A stretch of 64,000 bases of DNA, from NCBI RefSeq assembly GCF_005938085.1, contig NZ_SMZK01000001.1, positions 186,001 to 250,000 on the forward strand, written 5' to 3'. The translations under genes and the position numbers were made by a program. Source of the DNA: Haloterrigena sp. H1. GTDB taxonomy: Archaea > Halobacteriota > Halobacteria > Halobacteriales > Natrialbaceae. Position 1 is the stretch's first letter; every line of letters begins with the position of its first letter. The notes below the pieces were generated by a model. It searched no databases and had not been told where the DNA came from. It was given only the letters and a program-made list of their open reading frames with translations. Below are positions 42,129-49,845 of the stretch, piece after piece.

Positions 42129-44297
42129 GTGTCCGAGACCGGGTATCTGCGCTTTTTCCCGTACGACCGGCCGTACGAGAACCAGCGCGAGGCGATGGAC
42201 CGCATCCACAACGCCCTCACGCGGGGACAGAACGTCCTCTTCGAGGGTGCCTGTGGGACCGGCAAGACCCTCTCGTCGCTGGTGCCGGCCCTCGAGGTCG
42301 CCCGTGAGCAGGACAAGACGGTCGTCATCACGACGAACGTCCACCAACAGATGCGTCAGTTCGTCGCCGAAGCCCGCGCGATCACGCGCGAAGAACGGAT
42401 TCGTGCGGTCGTCTTCAAGGGCAAGTCCTCGATGTGTCACATCGACGTCGGCTACGAGGAGTGTCAGGCCCTGCGGGACAACACCCGCGCCGTCGTCGAC
42501 GCCGAACGCGACCGCACCCAACTCGAGCGCCGCCAGCGCGACCTGCTGGCCGAAAGCCAGGACGGCGATGGCGCAGCTGCCGACGCCCGTGCGGCGGTGA
42601 TGGACGAACTCGAGACCATCGAAGAGCGACTCGAGGATCTCGAGGAGCAGAACGTCTGTGACTACTACCGAAACAACCTGACTGAAGACACGGACGACTT
42701 CTTCGCGTGGCTCTTCGAGGACGTCCGCACGCCCGACGAGATCTACGAGTACGCCGACCGGCAGGAACTCTGTGGGTACGAACTCTTAAAGGAGGGCATC
42801 GAGGGCGTCGATCTGGTCGTCTGCAACTACCATCACCTGCTCGATTCGACGATCCGTGAACAGTTCTTCCGCTGGCTCGGCCGTGATCCCGAGGACGTCA
42901 TCGCCGTCTTCGACGAGGCCCACAACGTCGAGGACGCCGCCCGCGAGCACGCCACCCGGACCTGCTCCGAGCGCACGTTCGACTCGGCGCTGGACGAACT
43001 CGCCGACACCGATGATCCACGCGCGGACGACGCCGCGAACGTCCTCTCGGCGTTCCATCGCGCACTCGTCGAGACCTACGAGGACTCTTTTGGCTTCGGC
43101 GAGCGCGAGCAGATCGGCGAGAACTGGGAGGACGTCCCCATCGCCAACGACGACCGCAAGGACGACCTCACCCTCGAGTTCCTCCAGCGCTACTCCGGGC
43201 GAGGAATCAGCGAGGACCTCGAGGCTGCGATGAAACTCGGCCAGGAGTTAGACGAGGAGTACGAGGAAGCGTATCGCGAGGGCGAGACGGCCACGCGGAC
43301 GGAGTGTCAGACCTTACAGGCCGCGGCCTTCGTCAGCGCGTGGATGAACGAAGGTTCGAAAGAGGGACTCTACCCGGTCGTCTCTGTCACGCGCGACGCA
43401 GGCACCGACGAGGTCTACGGCCGCGCGGAACTCTACACCTGCCTCCCGCGACAGGTGACCGGCCGGCTGTTCGAGGAGGTCCACGCGACGGTCCTGATGA
43501 GCGCGACCATCCAGCCGTTCGAGGTCACCGAGAACGTACTGGGCCTCGAGGACGCCGTGACGATGGCCTATGGACTCGGCTTCCCCGAGGCAAACCGCCG
43601 GACGTACGCCGTCGAGACACCGCCGTTGTTCTCCTCGGACCGCGACGATCCTGTGGTCCAGCAGGAAGTAACCGAGACGATCCACGACGCCGTCCGGATG
43701 ACTCCAGGAAACACGCTTGCTTTCTTCCCTAACTACAGCGAGGCGAGTCGCTACGCCGATCGAATCGCGGGCCGGAGCGACTCGACGGTGTACGTCGACG
43801 AGCCGGGCCAGTCCGCCGAGGAACTCCGTCAGGGGTTCGTCGCGGACGACGACGCGGTGTTGTGTACCTCGCTGTGGGGCACTCTCGCGGAAGGAGTGAG
43901 TTTCGACGGCGACGACGCGAACACGGTGCTGGTCGTCGGCGTCCCCTATCCACATCTGGACGACAGAGCCGAGGCCGTTCAAGAGGCCTACGACGCCGCC
44001 TTCGACGGCACCGACACCGGCTGGCGCTACGCCGTCGAAATCCCGACGGTTCGCAAGACGAGACAGGCACTGGGGCGAGTCCTTCGCTCGCCCGAGGAGG
44101 TCGGCGTCCGCGCGCTCCTCGACCGACGTTACTCGAGGCGGGCAAAACCGGACCTCGGCAGATACAGCGTCAACGGGATCTTCCCCCACGAGGAACGCGA
44201 GGAACTGATCGACATCGAACCGGGGAAACTCAAGTTCGCGATGCGCAACTTCTACGGCGACCACGATGCGTACGACGGCGAGCCGCCGGCACCGTAA
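42129..44297 (+). CDS. XPD/Rad3-like ATP-dependent DNA helicase with Fe-S cluster
   Basis: A 722-residue superfamily 2 helicase of the XPD/DinG type, expected to unwind DNA 5' to 3'. Walker A is in ACGTGKTLSSL (residues 41-51) and Walker B is the DEAH box FDEAHNVED (261-269). Four cysteines, C103, C112, C177 and C215, sit where XPD holds its 4Fe-4S cluster. C-terminal motifs include LMSATIQP, FFPNYSEAS, LWGTLAEGVSFDGD and the Q/R motif RKTRQALGRVLRSP. The start is GTG 42129 (SETGYLRFFPYDRPYENQ), with CGTTTTTATCGC 32 bases upstream as TATA box. Confidence 0.95.
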   Translation: MSETGYLRFFPYDRPYENQREAMDRIHNALTRGQNVLFEGACGTGKTLSSLVPALEVAREQDKTVVITTNVHQQMRQFVAEARAITREERIRAVVFKGKSSMCHIDVGYEECQALRDNTRAVVDAERDRTQLERRQRDLLAESQDGDGAAADARAAVMDELETIEERLEDLEEQNVCDYYRNNLTEDTDDFFAWLFEDVRTPDEIYEYADRQELCGYELLKEGIEGVDLVVCNYHHLLDSTIREQFFRWLGRDPEDVIAVFDEAHNVEDAAREHATRTCSERTFDSALDELADTDDPRADDAANVLSAFHRALVETYEDSFGFGEREQIGENWEDVPIANDDRKDDLTLEFLQRYSGRGISEDLEAAMKLGQELDEEYEEAYREGETATRTECQTLQAAAFVSAWMNEGSKEGLYPVVSVTRDAGTDEVYGRAELYTCLPRQVTGRLFEEVHATVLMSATIQPFEVTENVLGLEDAVTMAYGLGFPEANRRTYAVETPPLFSSDRDDPVVQQEVTETIHDAVRMTPGNTLAFFPNYSEASRYADRIAGRSDSTVYVDEPGQSAEELRQGFVADDDAVLCTSLWGTLAEGVSFDGDDANTVLVVGVPYPHLDDRAEAVQEAYDAAFDGTDTGWRYAVEIPTVRKTRQALGRVLRSPEEVGVRALLDRRYSRRAKPDLGRYSVNGIFPHEEREELIDIEPGKLKFAMRNFYGDHDAYDGEPPAP

Positions 44298-44305
44298 TAG
44301 CCAGA

Positions 44306-44623
44306 TTAGTCGGCAGCCACTGCCTCGAGCGGCTCCCAGTCCTGGTAGCCGCCGGCCATACTCACGACGCGCTCGGCGTCGCCGTACTCCGCGATGAGCC
44401 GGGCGGCTTGGATCGACGAGTTGCCCCTGTAACAGTAGACGACGACCTCGTCAGCCCAGTTGCGGGTCTCGACGATCTCCTCGAGTTCCTCGATAGTGAC
44501 GTGGTCGGCCTCGGGGAGGTGGCCCTCGGCGTAATCCTCGTCCTCACGGATGTCGATCAGGTCGAACTCGTCGCCGCGCTCGAGGCGCTCGCGAACCGTC
44601 TCGGTGGAGACTTCCTCGATCAT
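44306..44623 (-). CDS. Single-domain rhodanese
   Basis: A 105-residue rhodanese domain with the persulfide cysteine C64 in VVYCYRGNSSIQAA and the substrate-facing start FDLIDIREDEDYAEGHLPEA. It ends the operon YeeE/YedE transporter, TusA-like, rhodanese, with a 4-base overlap to the TusA-like gene. It is likely to receive sulfur from imported thiosulfate and pass it to the TusA-like carrier. Confidence 0.93.
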   Translation of the reverse strand: MIEEVSTETVRERLERGDEFDLIDIREDEDYAEGHLPEADHVTIEELEEIVETRNWADEVVVYCYRGNSSIQAARLIAEYGDAERVVSMAGGYQDWEPLEAVAAD

Positions 44624-44916
44624 GCTTGCTTTCGGAGGTAGATGCGGTAGGTCGCGTCGCCGCTGCGCCAGACCTGTGCCTCGGCGTCGTCGCCGACGGC
44701 GCGGGGCACGTTCTCGGTACAGGGGACGTGATCGGTCTCTTGGACAAGCAATTCACCCGCCTCGAGGTCCTGCAGGCCTTTCTTGGCCTCGACCTGCGGG
44801 TAGGGACAGACTTCGCCGGTCATGTCCTGGACGAGATCGGCGTCCTCGAGCAGCGCTTCGGCGTCGTCGTCGGTCAGTTCGTCTGGCGTGTTCGTGACGT
44901 CGTCGATGGATGGCAT
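44620..44916 (-). CDS. TusA-like sulfur carrier protein
   Basis: A 98-residue SirA/TusA-fold protein. The catalytic cysteine C37 is in the CPxP motif GEVCPYPQVEAKKGLQDLEA, and a second Cys lies in DHVPCTENVP. TusA proteins carry sulfur as a persulfide between sulfurtransferases. It lies between the transporter and the rhodanese genes, which fits that job. An N-terminal extension of about 30 acidic residues precedes the core. Confidence 0.9.
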   Translation of the reverse strand: MPSIDDVTNTPDELTDDDAEALLEDADLVQDMTGEVCPYPQVEAKKGLQDLEAGELLVQETDHVPCTENVPRAVGDDAEAQVWRSGDATYRIYLRKQA

Positions 44917-44958
44917 TGTGATTGTGTATCGTGTTGTGAGTGGCAGTGAGCGAGCGAT

Positions 44959-46131
44959 TCAGATCGCACAGCCGACCTCGCGGTAGATCCAGTGGGTCAT
45001 CACGTAGACGCCGGCGACGATGCCGATCGACGCGATAAACGAGTGGACCGACAGTTCCGCGATGCCGGAGTAGATGTTTCCGATGTTGCAGCCGGGGGCG
45101 AGCCGCGAGCCCGCCCCCATCATGAGGCCGCCGACGACGGCGTTGGGGAGCCGGCGACGCTTCGGCACTCGCAGGGCGAAGTCGCCGCTCCAGACGGCGG
45201 CGAGGAACGCGCCGACGATGACGAACGCGATCATCACCATGTCGACGGTCACGCCGACGCCTTGGCCCTGAAAGAGGATCGAACCCCAGTACTCGTACGA
45301 GCCGGCGTCGACGCCGACTTGCGAGAGGAGATAGCCTGTCCAGCGGGCTTCGGGGCCGGTGACACCGACGATCGAGACCTGGGTGAACCAGAGTACGGCG
45401 GTGGCGGTGATTCCGAGTGCCGCAGTGCGGGGGTCCCACGGCTGCTTGCTCGCGGCGATCGGGTGTCGCCACGCGCGGACGAGCCCGCGGACGTACGCTA
45501 TCGTGCCGTGTGCGAACCCACGGAGGCCCACGACCGGTGCGGACAGCGTACTCGGCGTGAACTGGGCCACGTCAGCGCGCTCGCCGAAGGCGGTCCCCGT
45601 CGACGAGCGGCCGACCAGCGTGGCGTAGACGAGCAGGCCGGCGCCGGCGACCGCGAGGCCAACCAAACCTGCCGGGACGGACGTAACGGTAAACAGGCTC
45701 ACGCCCTCACCGAACGTCAGCGGCTCGAAGTACGTGCGCTCGAGCGTCGGGAAGGCGACAGTGAAGCCGGCGTAGCCGACGCCCATGAACAGCAGCGTGA
45801 GCCAGAACTGCAGATAGCCCTCGCCGGCGCGGTAGAGCGTCCCGCTGGCACAGCCGCCGGCGTAGGTCATTCCGACCCCGAAAATGAAGCCGCCGACGAG
45901 TCCCGTCAGTCCCCAGTTGGGCGTCCAGAACCCCTGATAATAGCCGAATTGGTACGCGATACCCCAGAAGATCATCGTCAGAAACGTCGCTGCGAGGACG
46001 CCTTTCGTGACCCGGGAGTCCTTGTACGCGAAGAAGTCCCGGAAGGCGTTGACGAAGCAGAATCGCCCCTTCTGGAGGAAGGCTCCGAGGGTGAGTCCGA
46101 CGACCGCTGCGACGAGTAGCGTTGCGACCAC
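44959..46131 (-). CDS. YeeE/YedE (TsuA-type) sulfur-compound transporter
   Basis: A 390-residue membrane protein with about ten or more helices in two pseudo-repeats. The conserved cysteines thought to conduct thiosulfate are present: C25 in KGRFCFVNAFRDFF, C94 in YAGGCASGTLYRAGEG and C348 in RLAPGCNIGNIYSG. In characterised bacterial TsuA these residues relay thiosulfate through the pore. It is the first gene of a three-gene operon with TusA-like and rhodanese proteins. About 220 bases upstream (46132-46351) hold no gene. Confidence 0.92.
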   Translation of the reverse strand: MVATLLVAAVVGLTLGAFLQKGRFCFVNAFRDFFAYKDSRVTKGVLAATFLTMIFWGIAYQFGYYQGFWTPNWGLTGLVGGFIFGVGMTYAGGCASGTLYRAGEGYLQFWLTLLFMGVGYAGFTVAFPTLERTYFEPLTFGEGVSLFTVTSVPAGLVGLAVAGAGLLVYATLVGRSSTGTAFGERADVAQFTPSTLSAPVVGLRGFAHGTIAYVRGLVRAWRHPIAASKQPWDPRTAALGITATAVLWFTQVSIVGVTGPEARWTGYLLSQVGVDAGSYEYWGSILFQGQGVGVTVDMVMIAFVIVGAFLAAVWSGDFALRVPKRRRLPNAVVGGLMMGAGSRLAPGCNIGNIYSGIAELSVHSFIASIGIVAGVYVMTHWIYREVGCAI

Positions 46132-46351
46132 ACCGGAACCAGTAGCCAGATGGACTTAATCCGCAGCGAGCCGGCTGACGCTACCCCGACTCTTGACGCC
46201 TCTCTGTGTCGAATTCCGGAATCTCTCCCGTTCAGAACGGTCGCGGCCGGTGACGGGCCGCCGTGGTCGATGACGGCGGTAGCAGCGATATTTGCGGCGA
46301 CCTCGGACGCGCTGTATCACGCGTTTCGGCCGACAGCGCGTGTGAGAGGCC

Positions 46352-46852
46352 CTACGACGGCAAGGAGACGCGACTCACCGGTAACTTGTACGTTCCGTCC
46401 CAGAACTCGAGTTCGCTGACCGTCCAGCGGACGGGCTCGATCTCGCGGTCGGCCAGCCGCTTCGCGGTCTCGACGTCGCCGCCGCGGGCCAGCGTCACGT
46501 GGGGGACGTAGTCTGCACCCTCGAGTCCCTCGACGACCTCGAAGGCCTCGGTGAGGTCGGCGTGGATCGACTCGAGGCCGGGACTCTCGACGGCTAGGTA
46601 GACGACGGGAGCCGATCCCAGGGGCGGGTCCGCGAAGTAGTCGATGCCCGTAATTTCGGCCTCGACGGCGGGTGCGCCCTCGAGCGCACGGTGGGCGCGG
46701 TGTTGGAGCTGTGCGACGTGGTCGGCCTCGCCGAGTCGCTTGAGCAGACACGAGTGGTCCTCGCGGACGGTCTCGAAGCCGACCAGCTCGGGGTAGAGCC
46801 GATCCGCGAGCTGGCGGACGCGACCGGGGACCGGGACGTTGACGCTGTACAC
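46352..46852 (-). CDS. 2H phosphoesterase-like (2'-5' RNA ligase family) protein
   Basis: A 166-residue paralogue of the LigT fold. The second catalytic motif is intact (DYVPHVTLARGG), while the first is EDHSCLLKRLG, with Ser instead of Thr after His (HxS-type). It may be an RNA end-processing enzyme or a degenerate binder. ATG 46852 (MYSVNVPVPGRVRQLADRLY) is clear. It differs strongly from ThpR at 14725. Confidence 0.85.
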   Translation of the reverse strand: MYSVNVPVPGRVRQLADRLYPELVGFETVREDHSCLLKRLGEADHVAQLQHRAHRALEGAPAVEAEITGIDYFADPPLGSAPVVYLAVESPGLESIHADLTEAFEVVEGLEGADYVPHVTLARGGDVETAKRLADREIEPVRWTVSELEFWDGTYKLPVSRVSLPS

Positions 46853-46925
46853 TTCGGCCGATATTGGGACGAGGGAGCTATCAGTCTGGTGGTCTCGGGG
46901 CTCGCCGCCTCCGCCGACGGCCAGC

Positions 46926-47120
46926 TCAGATGCGGTCGAGTAACCAGAGCACGATCAGGACGGCGATCGCGAGCTGGACGATCACGAAGAAGGGACCGAG
47001 CAGCCAGGCGAGCCCACTGATTACCGCCTCGAGGATCTCGAAGACGAGCACGACGGCGACCAGTCCGAGGACGAGTTTCAACAGCGTTTCGACCTCGATC
47101 TCGCCACGACTGTCAGACAT
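46926..47120 (-). CDS. 64-residue membrane protein (DUF7554-like)
   Basis: Two hydrophobic helices, LLKLVLGLVAVVLVFEILEA and LAWLLGPFFVIVQLAIAVLI, follow a short charged start MSDSRGEIEVE. Proteins of this size and layout are conserved across haloarchaea. It may precede the 2H-protein gene in one transcript (gap 73 bases). Function unknown. Confidence 0.8.
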   Translation of the reverse strand: MSDSRGEIEVETLLKLVLGLVAVVLVFEILEAVISGLAWLLGPFFVIVQLAIAVLIVLWLLDRI

Positions 47121-47198
47121 ACACGTTCATATTCGGACGACTGTATGAAAAATATACTGTTACTGTGTCGGAAAGACCTATTTAGATGGCCACGGCAT

Positions 47199-48338
47199 AT
47201 GTCCGTAATGGAGGTGAGGGGGCTGCGAGCCCTGGTCTGCCTGCTCGTGGTGGTTGCATGTTTGGGTGCGTGCGCCCCGGTGGTGCCTGTAACAGCGGAT
47301 GCTGGGACGCAGACAGTGCTGCGACAGGTCCAAGCGGACGATGGTAGCGCAGACACGAACGGATCCGTGCAACTCGAGGACGCTGACCGGATCCACATTG
47401 ACGTCTTTATCGCCGAGAACGGCTCCGCGCAGGTAACTGCTGACTACCAGTTTTATCCCGACGAAAACGGGTCAATGGCGCGGTGGGAGTCATTACAGTC
47501 CAATATCTCGACGAATACCGACTGGTACGTCTCCACGGAGCGACGCCAGTGGAACGAGACGGCTGCGAAGGGTGAAAACGCGACGGAGCGGGAGATGAAC
47601 GTCTCGAATCTGTCGGTCACGACGGAGAAAGACTCTCAGCCGGAGGAGATCGGGCATGCCAAAGTCACGTTTCAGTGGTCCGACTTTGCCCACGTCGAAC
47701 TGAACCGGATCGAGGCGGGTGCTGCGCTGTCCGGGTTTACGCTCAGCAACGAGACGACGTTGCAGTTTCGCTGGCCGGAGGCGTACACGATCTACGAAAG
47801 CGAAGGCGAACCACACGTAGAACCGTCGCCGGACGAACGATCCGATAGCCTGGTGAAGTGGAACGGCGAGAAAACCTTCCCCGACGATCAGCCACGAATC
47901 GTCCTGATCAAAAACGGTGACTCGGCGACGGAACAGACGCCGGCTGACGGTGGCCCGTCGATGCCGTGGGTGATCGTCTTCCTCGCGCTGGCCCTGTTGG
48001 CGACCGTCGGCATCGCTGGCTGGCTACGCAGTCGCAATCGACCCCATAGTGGTGGAACTGACGGCGGGACCGATGTCGCGTGGCGAGCAGATGGCTCGAG
48101 TGTTGCCGACTCGAATGCGACCGACACGCCACCACCGGAACTGTTGAGCAACGAAGAACGGGTGTTACGCCTGCTCGAGCAACGTGGCGGACGGGTCAAA
48201 CAACAGGACGTCGTCTCGGCGCTGGACTGGACTGAGGCCAAGACGAGTCAGGTCGTCGGCGAGTTGCGCGAGAACGACGAGATCGACGTCTTCCGGATCG
48301 GCCGAGAGAACGTGCTGACGCTGCCCGACGACGAGTAG
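47199..48338 (+). CDS. Membrane-anchored protein with extracellular domain and C-terminal winged helix (DUF7345/DUF7343-like)
   Basis: A 379-residue single-pass protein. Order: signal peptide ALVCLLVVVACLGACAPVVP (about residues 12-31), extracellular beta-rich domain (about 55-250) with several N-x-S/T sites, one membrane helix MPWVIVFLALALLATVGIAG (about 257-277), a linker, and a C-terminal winged helix (about 312-379) LSNEERVLRLLEQRGGRVKQ ... TEAKTSQVVGELREN. This is a one-component receptor in which an outside signal could reach DNA directly. The start is ATG 47199 or 47208; CTATTTAGAT at 47178-47187 fits a leaderless start at 47208. Confidence 0.85.
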   Translation: MSVMEVRGLRALVCLLVVVACLGACAPVVPVTADAGTQTVLRQVQADDGSADTNGSVQLEDADRIHIDVFIAENGSAQVTADYQFYPDENGSMARWESLQSNISTNTDWYVSTERRQWNETAAKGENATEREMNVSNLSVTTEKDSQPEEIGHAKVTFQWSDFAHVELNRIEAGAALSGFTLSNETTLQFRWPEAYTIYESEGEPHVEPSPDERSDSLVKWNGEKTFPDDQPRIVLIKNGDSATEQTPADGGPSMPWVIVFLALALLATVGIAGWLRSRNRPHSGGTDGGTDVAWRADGSSVADSNATDTPPPELLSNEERVLRLLEQRGGRVKQQDVVSALDWTEAKTSQVVGELRENDEIDVFRIGRENVLTLPDDE

Positions 48339-48370
48339 TCGTTTGCCGCCTGCGAGCGCGATGTAGCAGG

Positions 48371-48380
48371 TTTTAATACC
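48371..48380 (+). promoter_or_regulatory. TATA box before the Arg-rich small ORF
   Basis: TTTTAATACC centred about 29 bases before ATG 48403, the spacing of leaderless haloarchaeal transcripts. Confidence 0.5.
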
Positions 48381-48402
48381 GTGGGTTTGCAGTACTCAGA
48401 CA

Positions 48403-48495
48403 ATGAGCCAGACCGTCGGCACCACGCTCGCCGCCTCCGGTACCGACGGGACCGTCGCTCGGCGACGACCGCGACGATTCCGACGGGGCCTTTGA
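48403..48495 (+). CDS. Candidate arginine-rich leader peptide upstream of argG
   Basis: A 30-codon frame: MSQTVGTTLAASGTDGTVAR followed by RRPRRFRRGL and TGA. Nine consecutive residues contain seven arginines, five of them CGA codons. It has a well-placed TATA box (48371-48380) and lies 145 bases before argG, the first arginine gene of the locus. By analogy with bacterial leader peptides, stalling at these codons could report arginine supply. Against this, argG has a TATA-like CTTAAG of its own at 48605-48610, and no clear terminator/antiterminator pair was found between the two. Coding status is unproven. Confidence 0.4.
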   Translation: MSQTVGTTLAASGTDGTVARRRPRRFRRGL

Positions 48496-48640
48496 GCCCG
48501 CTCTATACTACTTCCCTGTCACGGTTCGTTTCAACGTTCCCAAAACTGCAGTATTTCCGGTTAGCAGCCGCTCTCTCGCTATTTTGCGAAATTGAAACCA
48601 ATGAGCTTAAGTCCGTCCTGTGGTTTCACTCGAGTACGAT

Positions 48641-49843
48641 ATGACCCGCGTGGCACTTGCGTTTTCGGGCGGCCTGGACACGACTGTCTGTGTCCCGCTG
48701 CTCGAGGAAGAATACGGATATGACGACGTGATCGGCGTCACCGTCGACGTCGGCCAGCCGGCCGCCGAGTTCGACGAGGCCGAGGAAACCGCCGAAGCGC
48801 TCGGCTTAGAGCACTACGTCGTCGACGCGCGAGAGGAATTCGCCGATCTCTGTCTCGACAGCGTTCGCGCGAACGCGACCTACCAGGGCTACCCGCTGGG
48901 AACGGCGCTGGCTCGCCCGGTGATCGCAGAGGCGATCCTCGACGTCGCAGAGGAACAGGGCTGTACCGGTATCGCCCACGGCTGTACGGGCAAGGGCAAC
49001 GACCAGCTCCGCTTCGAGGCGGTCTGGCGCAACTCCGATCTCGAGGTCATTGCCCCCGTGCGCGAACTCGGCCTCACCCGCGAGTGGGAACAGGAGTACG
49101 CCGCCGAGAAAGACCTTCCCGTCGAGGGTGGCAGCGGCGGCGACTGGTCGATCGACACCAACATCTGGAGCCGCTCGGTCGAGGGCGACGACTTGGAGGA
49201 CCCGAGTTACGTCCCGCCGCGTGACATCTACGCGTGGACCGACGAGCCCGGCAGCGAGACCGAAGAGATCGAGATCAGCTTCGAGAACGGCATCCCCGTC
49301 GCCGTCGACGGCGAGGAATACGAGCCGGTCGAACTCATCGAGTATCTCAACGAACTCGCTGGCAGCTACGGTGTCGGCCGCACCGACATGATGGAAGACC
49401 GCATTCTCGGACTGAAGGTCCGCGAAAACTACGAACACCCCGGTGCGACGACGCTGCTCGCTGCTCACGAGGCTCTCGAGGGGCTCGTCCTCACGCAAGA
49501 GGAACGCCAGTTCAAGACCCAGATCGACCAGCAGTGGTCCCAGAAGGCCTACGAGGGCCTGATCGACGCGCCGCTCGTGAGCGCGCTCGAGGGCTTCATC
49601 GACGAGACCCAAAAGCGTGTCACCGGCACGGTGACGATCCGCTTCGAGGGCGGTCAGGCCCGTCCGGTCGCACGCGAGAGCGACTTCGCGGCCTACTCGG
49701 CTGAACACGCCTCCTTCGACACCGAGACGGTCGGCAAGATCACGCAGGAAGACGCCACCGGCGTCGCGAAGTACCACGGCTTCCAGCGCCGCCTCGCCAA
49801 CGAGGCGATCGCCGCGAACGCCGACGACGAGGACGACGAGTAA
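48641..49843 (+). CDS. argG: Argininosuccinate synthase
   Basis: ArgG condenses citrulline and aspartate with ATP to argininosuccinate. The 400-residue product has the ATP pyrophosphatase P-loop ALAFSGGLDTTVCVP, the segment IAHGCTGKGNDQLRFE, TNIWSRSVEGDDLEDPSYVP and a normal length. ATG 48641 matches the family; an in-frame ATG at 48620 is unlikely. argH follows after two bases. The 302 bases upstream hold the Arg-rich small ORF. Confidence 0.97.
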   Translation: MTRVALAFSGGLDTTVCVPLLEEEYGYDDVIGVTVDVGQPAAEFDEAEETAEALGLEHYVVDAREEFADLCLDSVRANATYQGYPLGTALARPVIAEAILDVAEEQGCTGIAHGCTGKGNDQLRFEAVWRNSDLEVIAPVRELGLTREWEQEYAAEKDLPVEGGSGGDWSIDTNIWSRSVEGDDLEDPSYVPPRDIYAWTDEPGSETEEIEISFENGIPVAVDGEEYEPVELIEYLNELAGSYGVGRTDMMEDRILGLKVRENYEHPGATTLLAAHEALEGLVLTQEERQFKTQIDQQWSQKAYEGLIDAPLVSALEGFIDETQKRVTGTVTIRFEGGQARPVARESDFAAYSAEHASFDTETVGKITQEDATGVAKYHGFQRRLANEAIAANADDEDDE

Positions 49844-49845
49844 CG

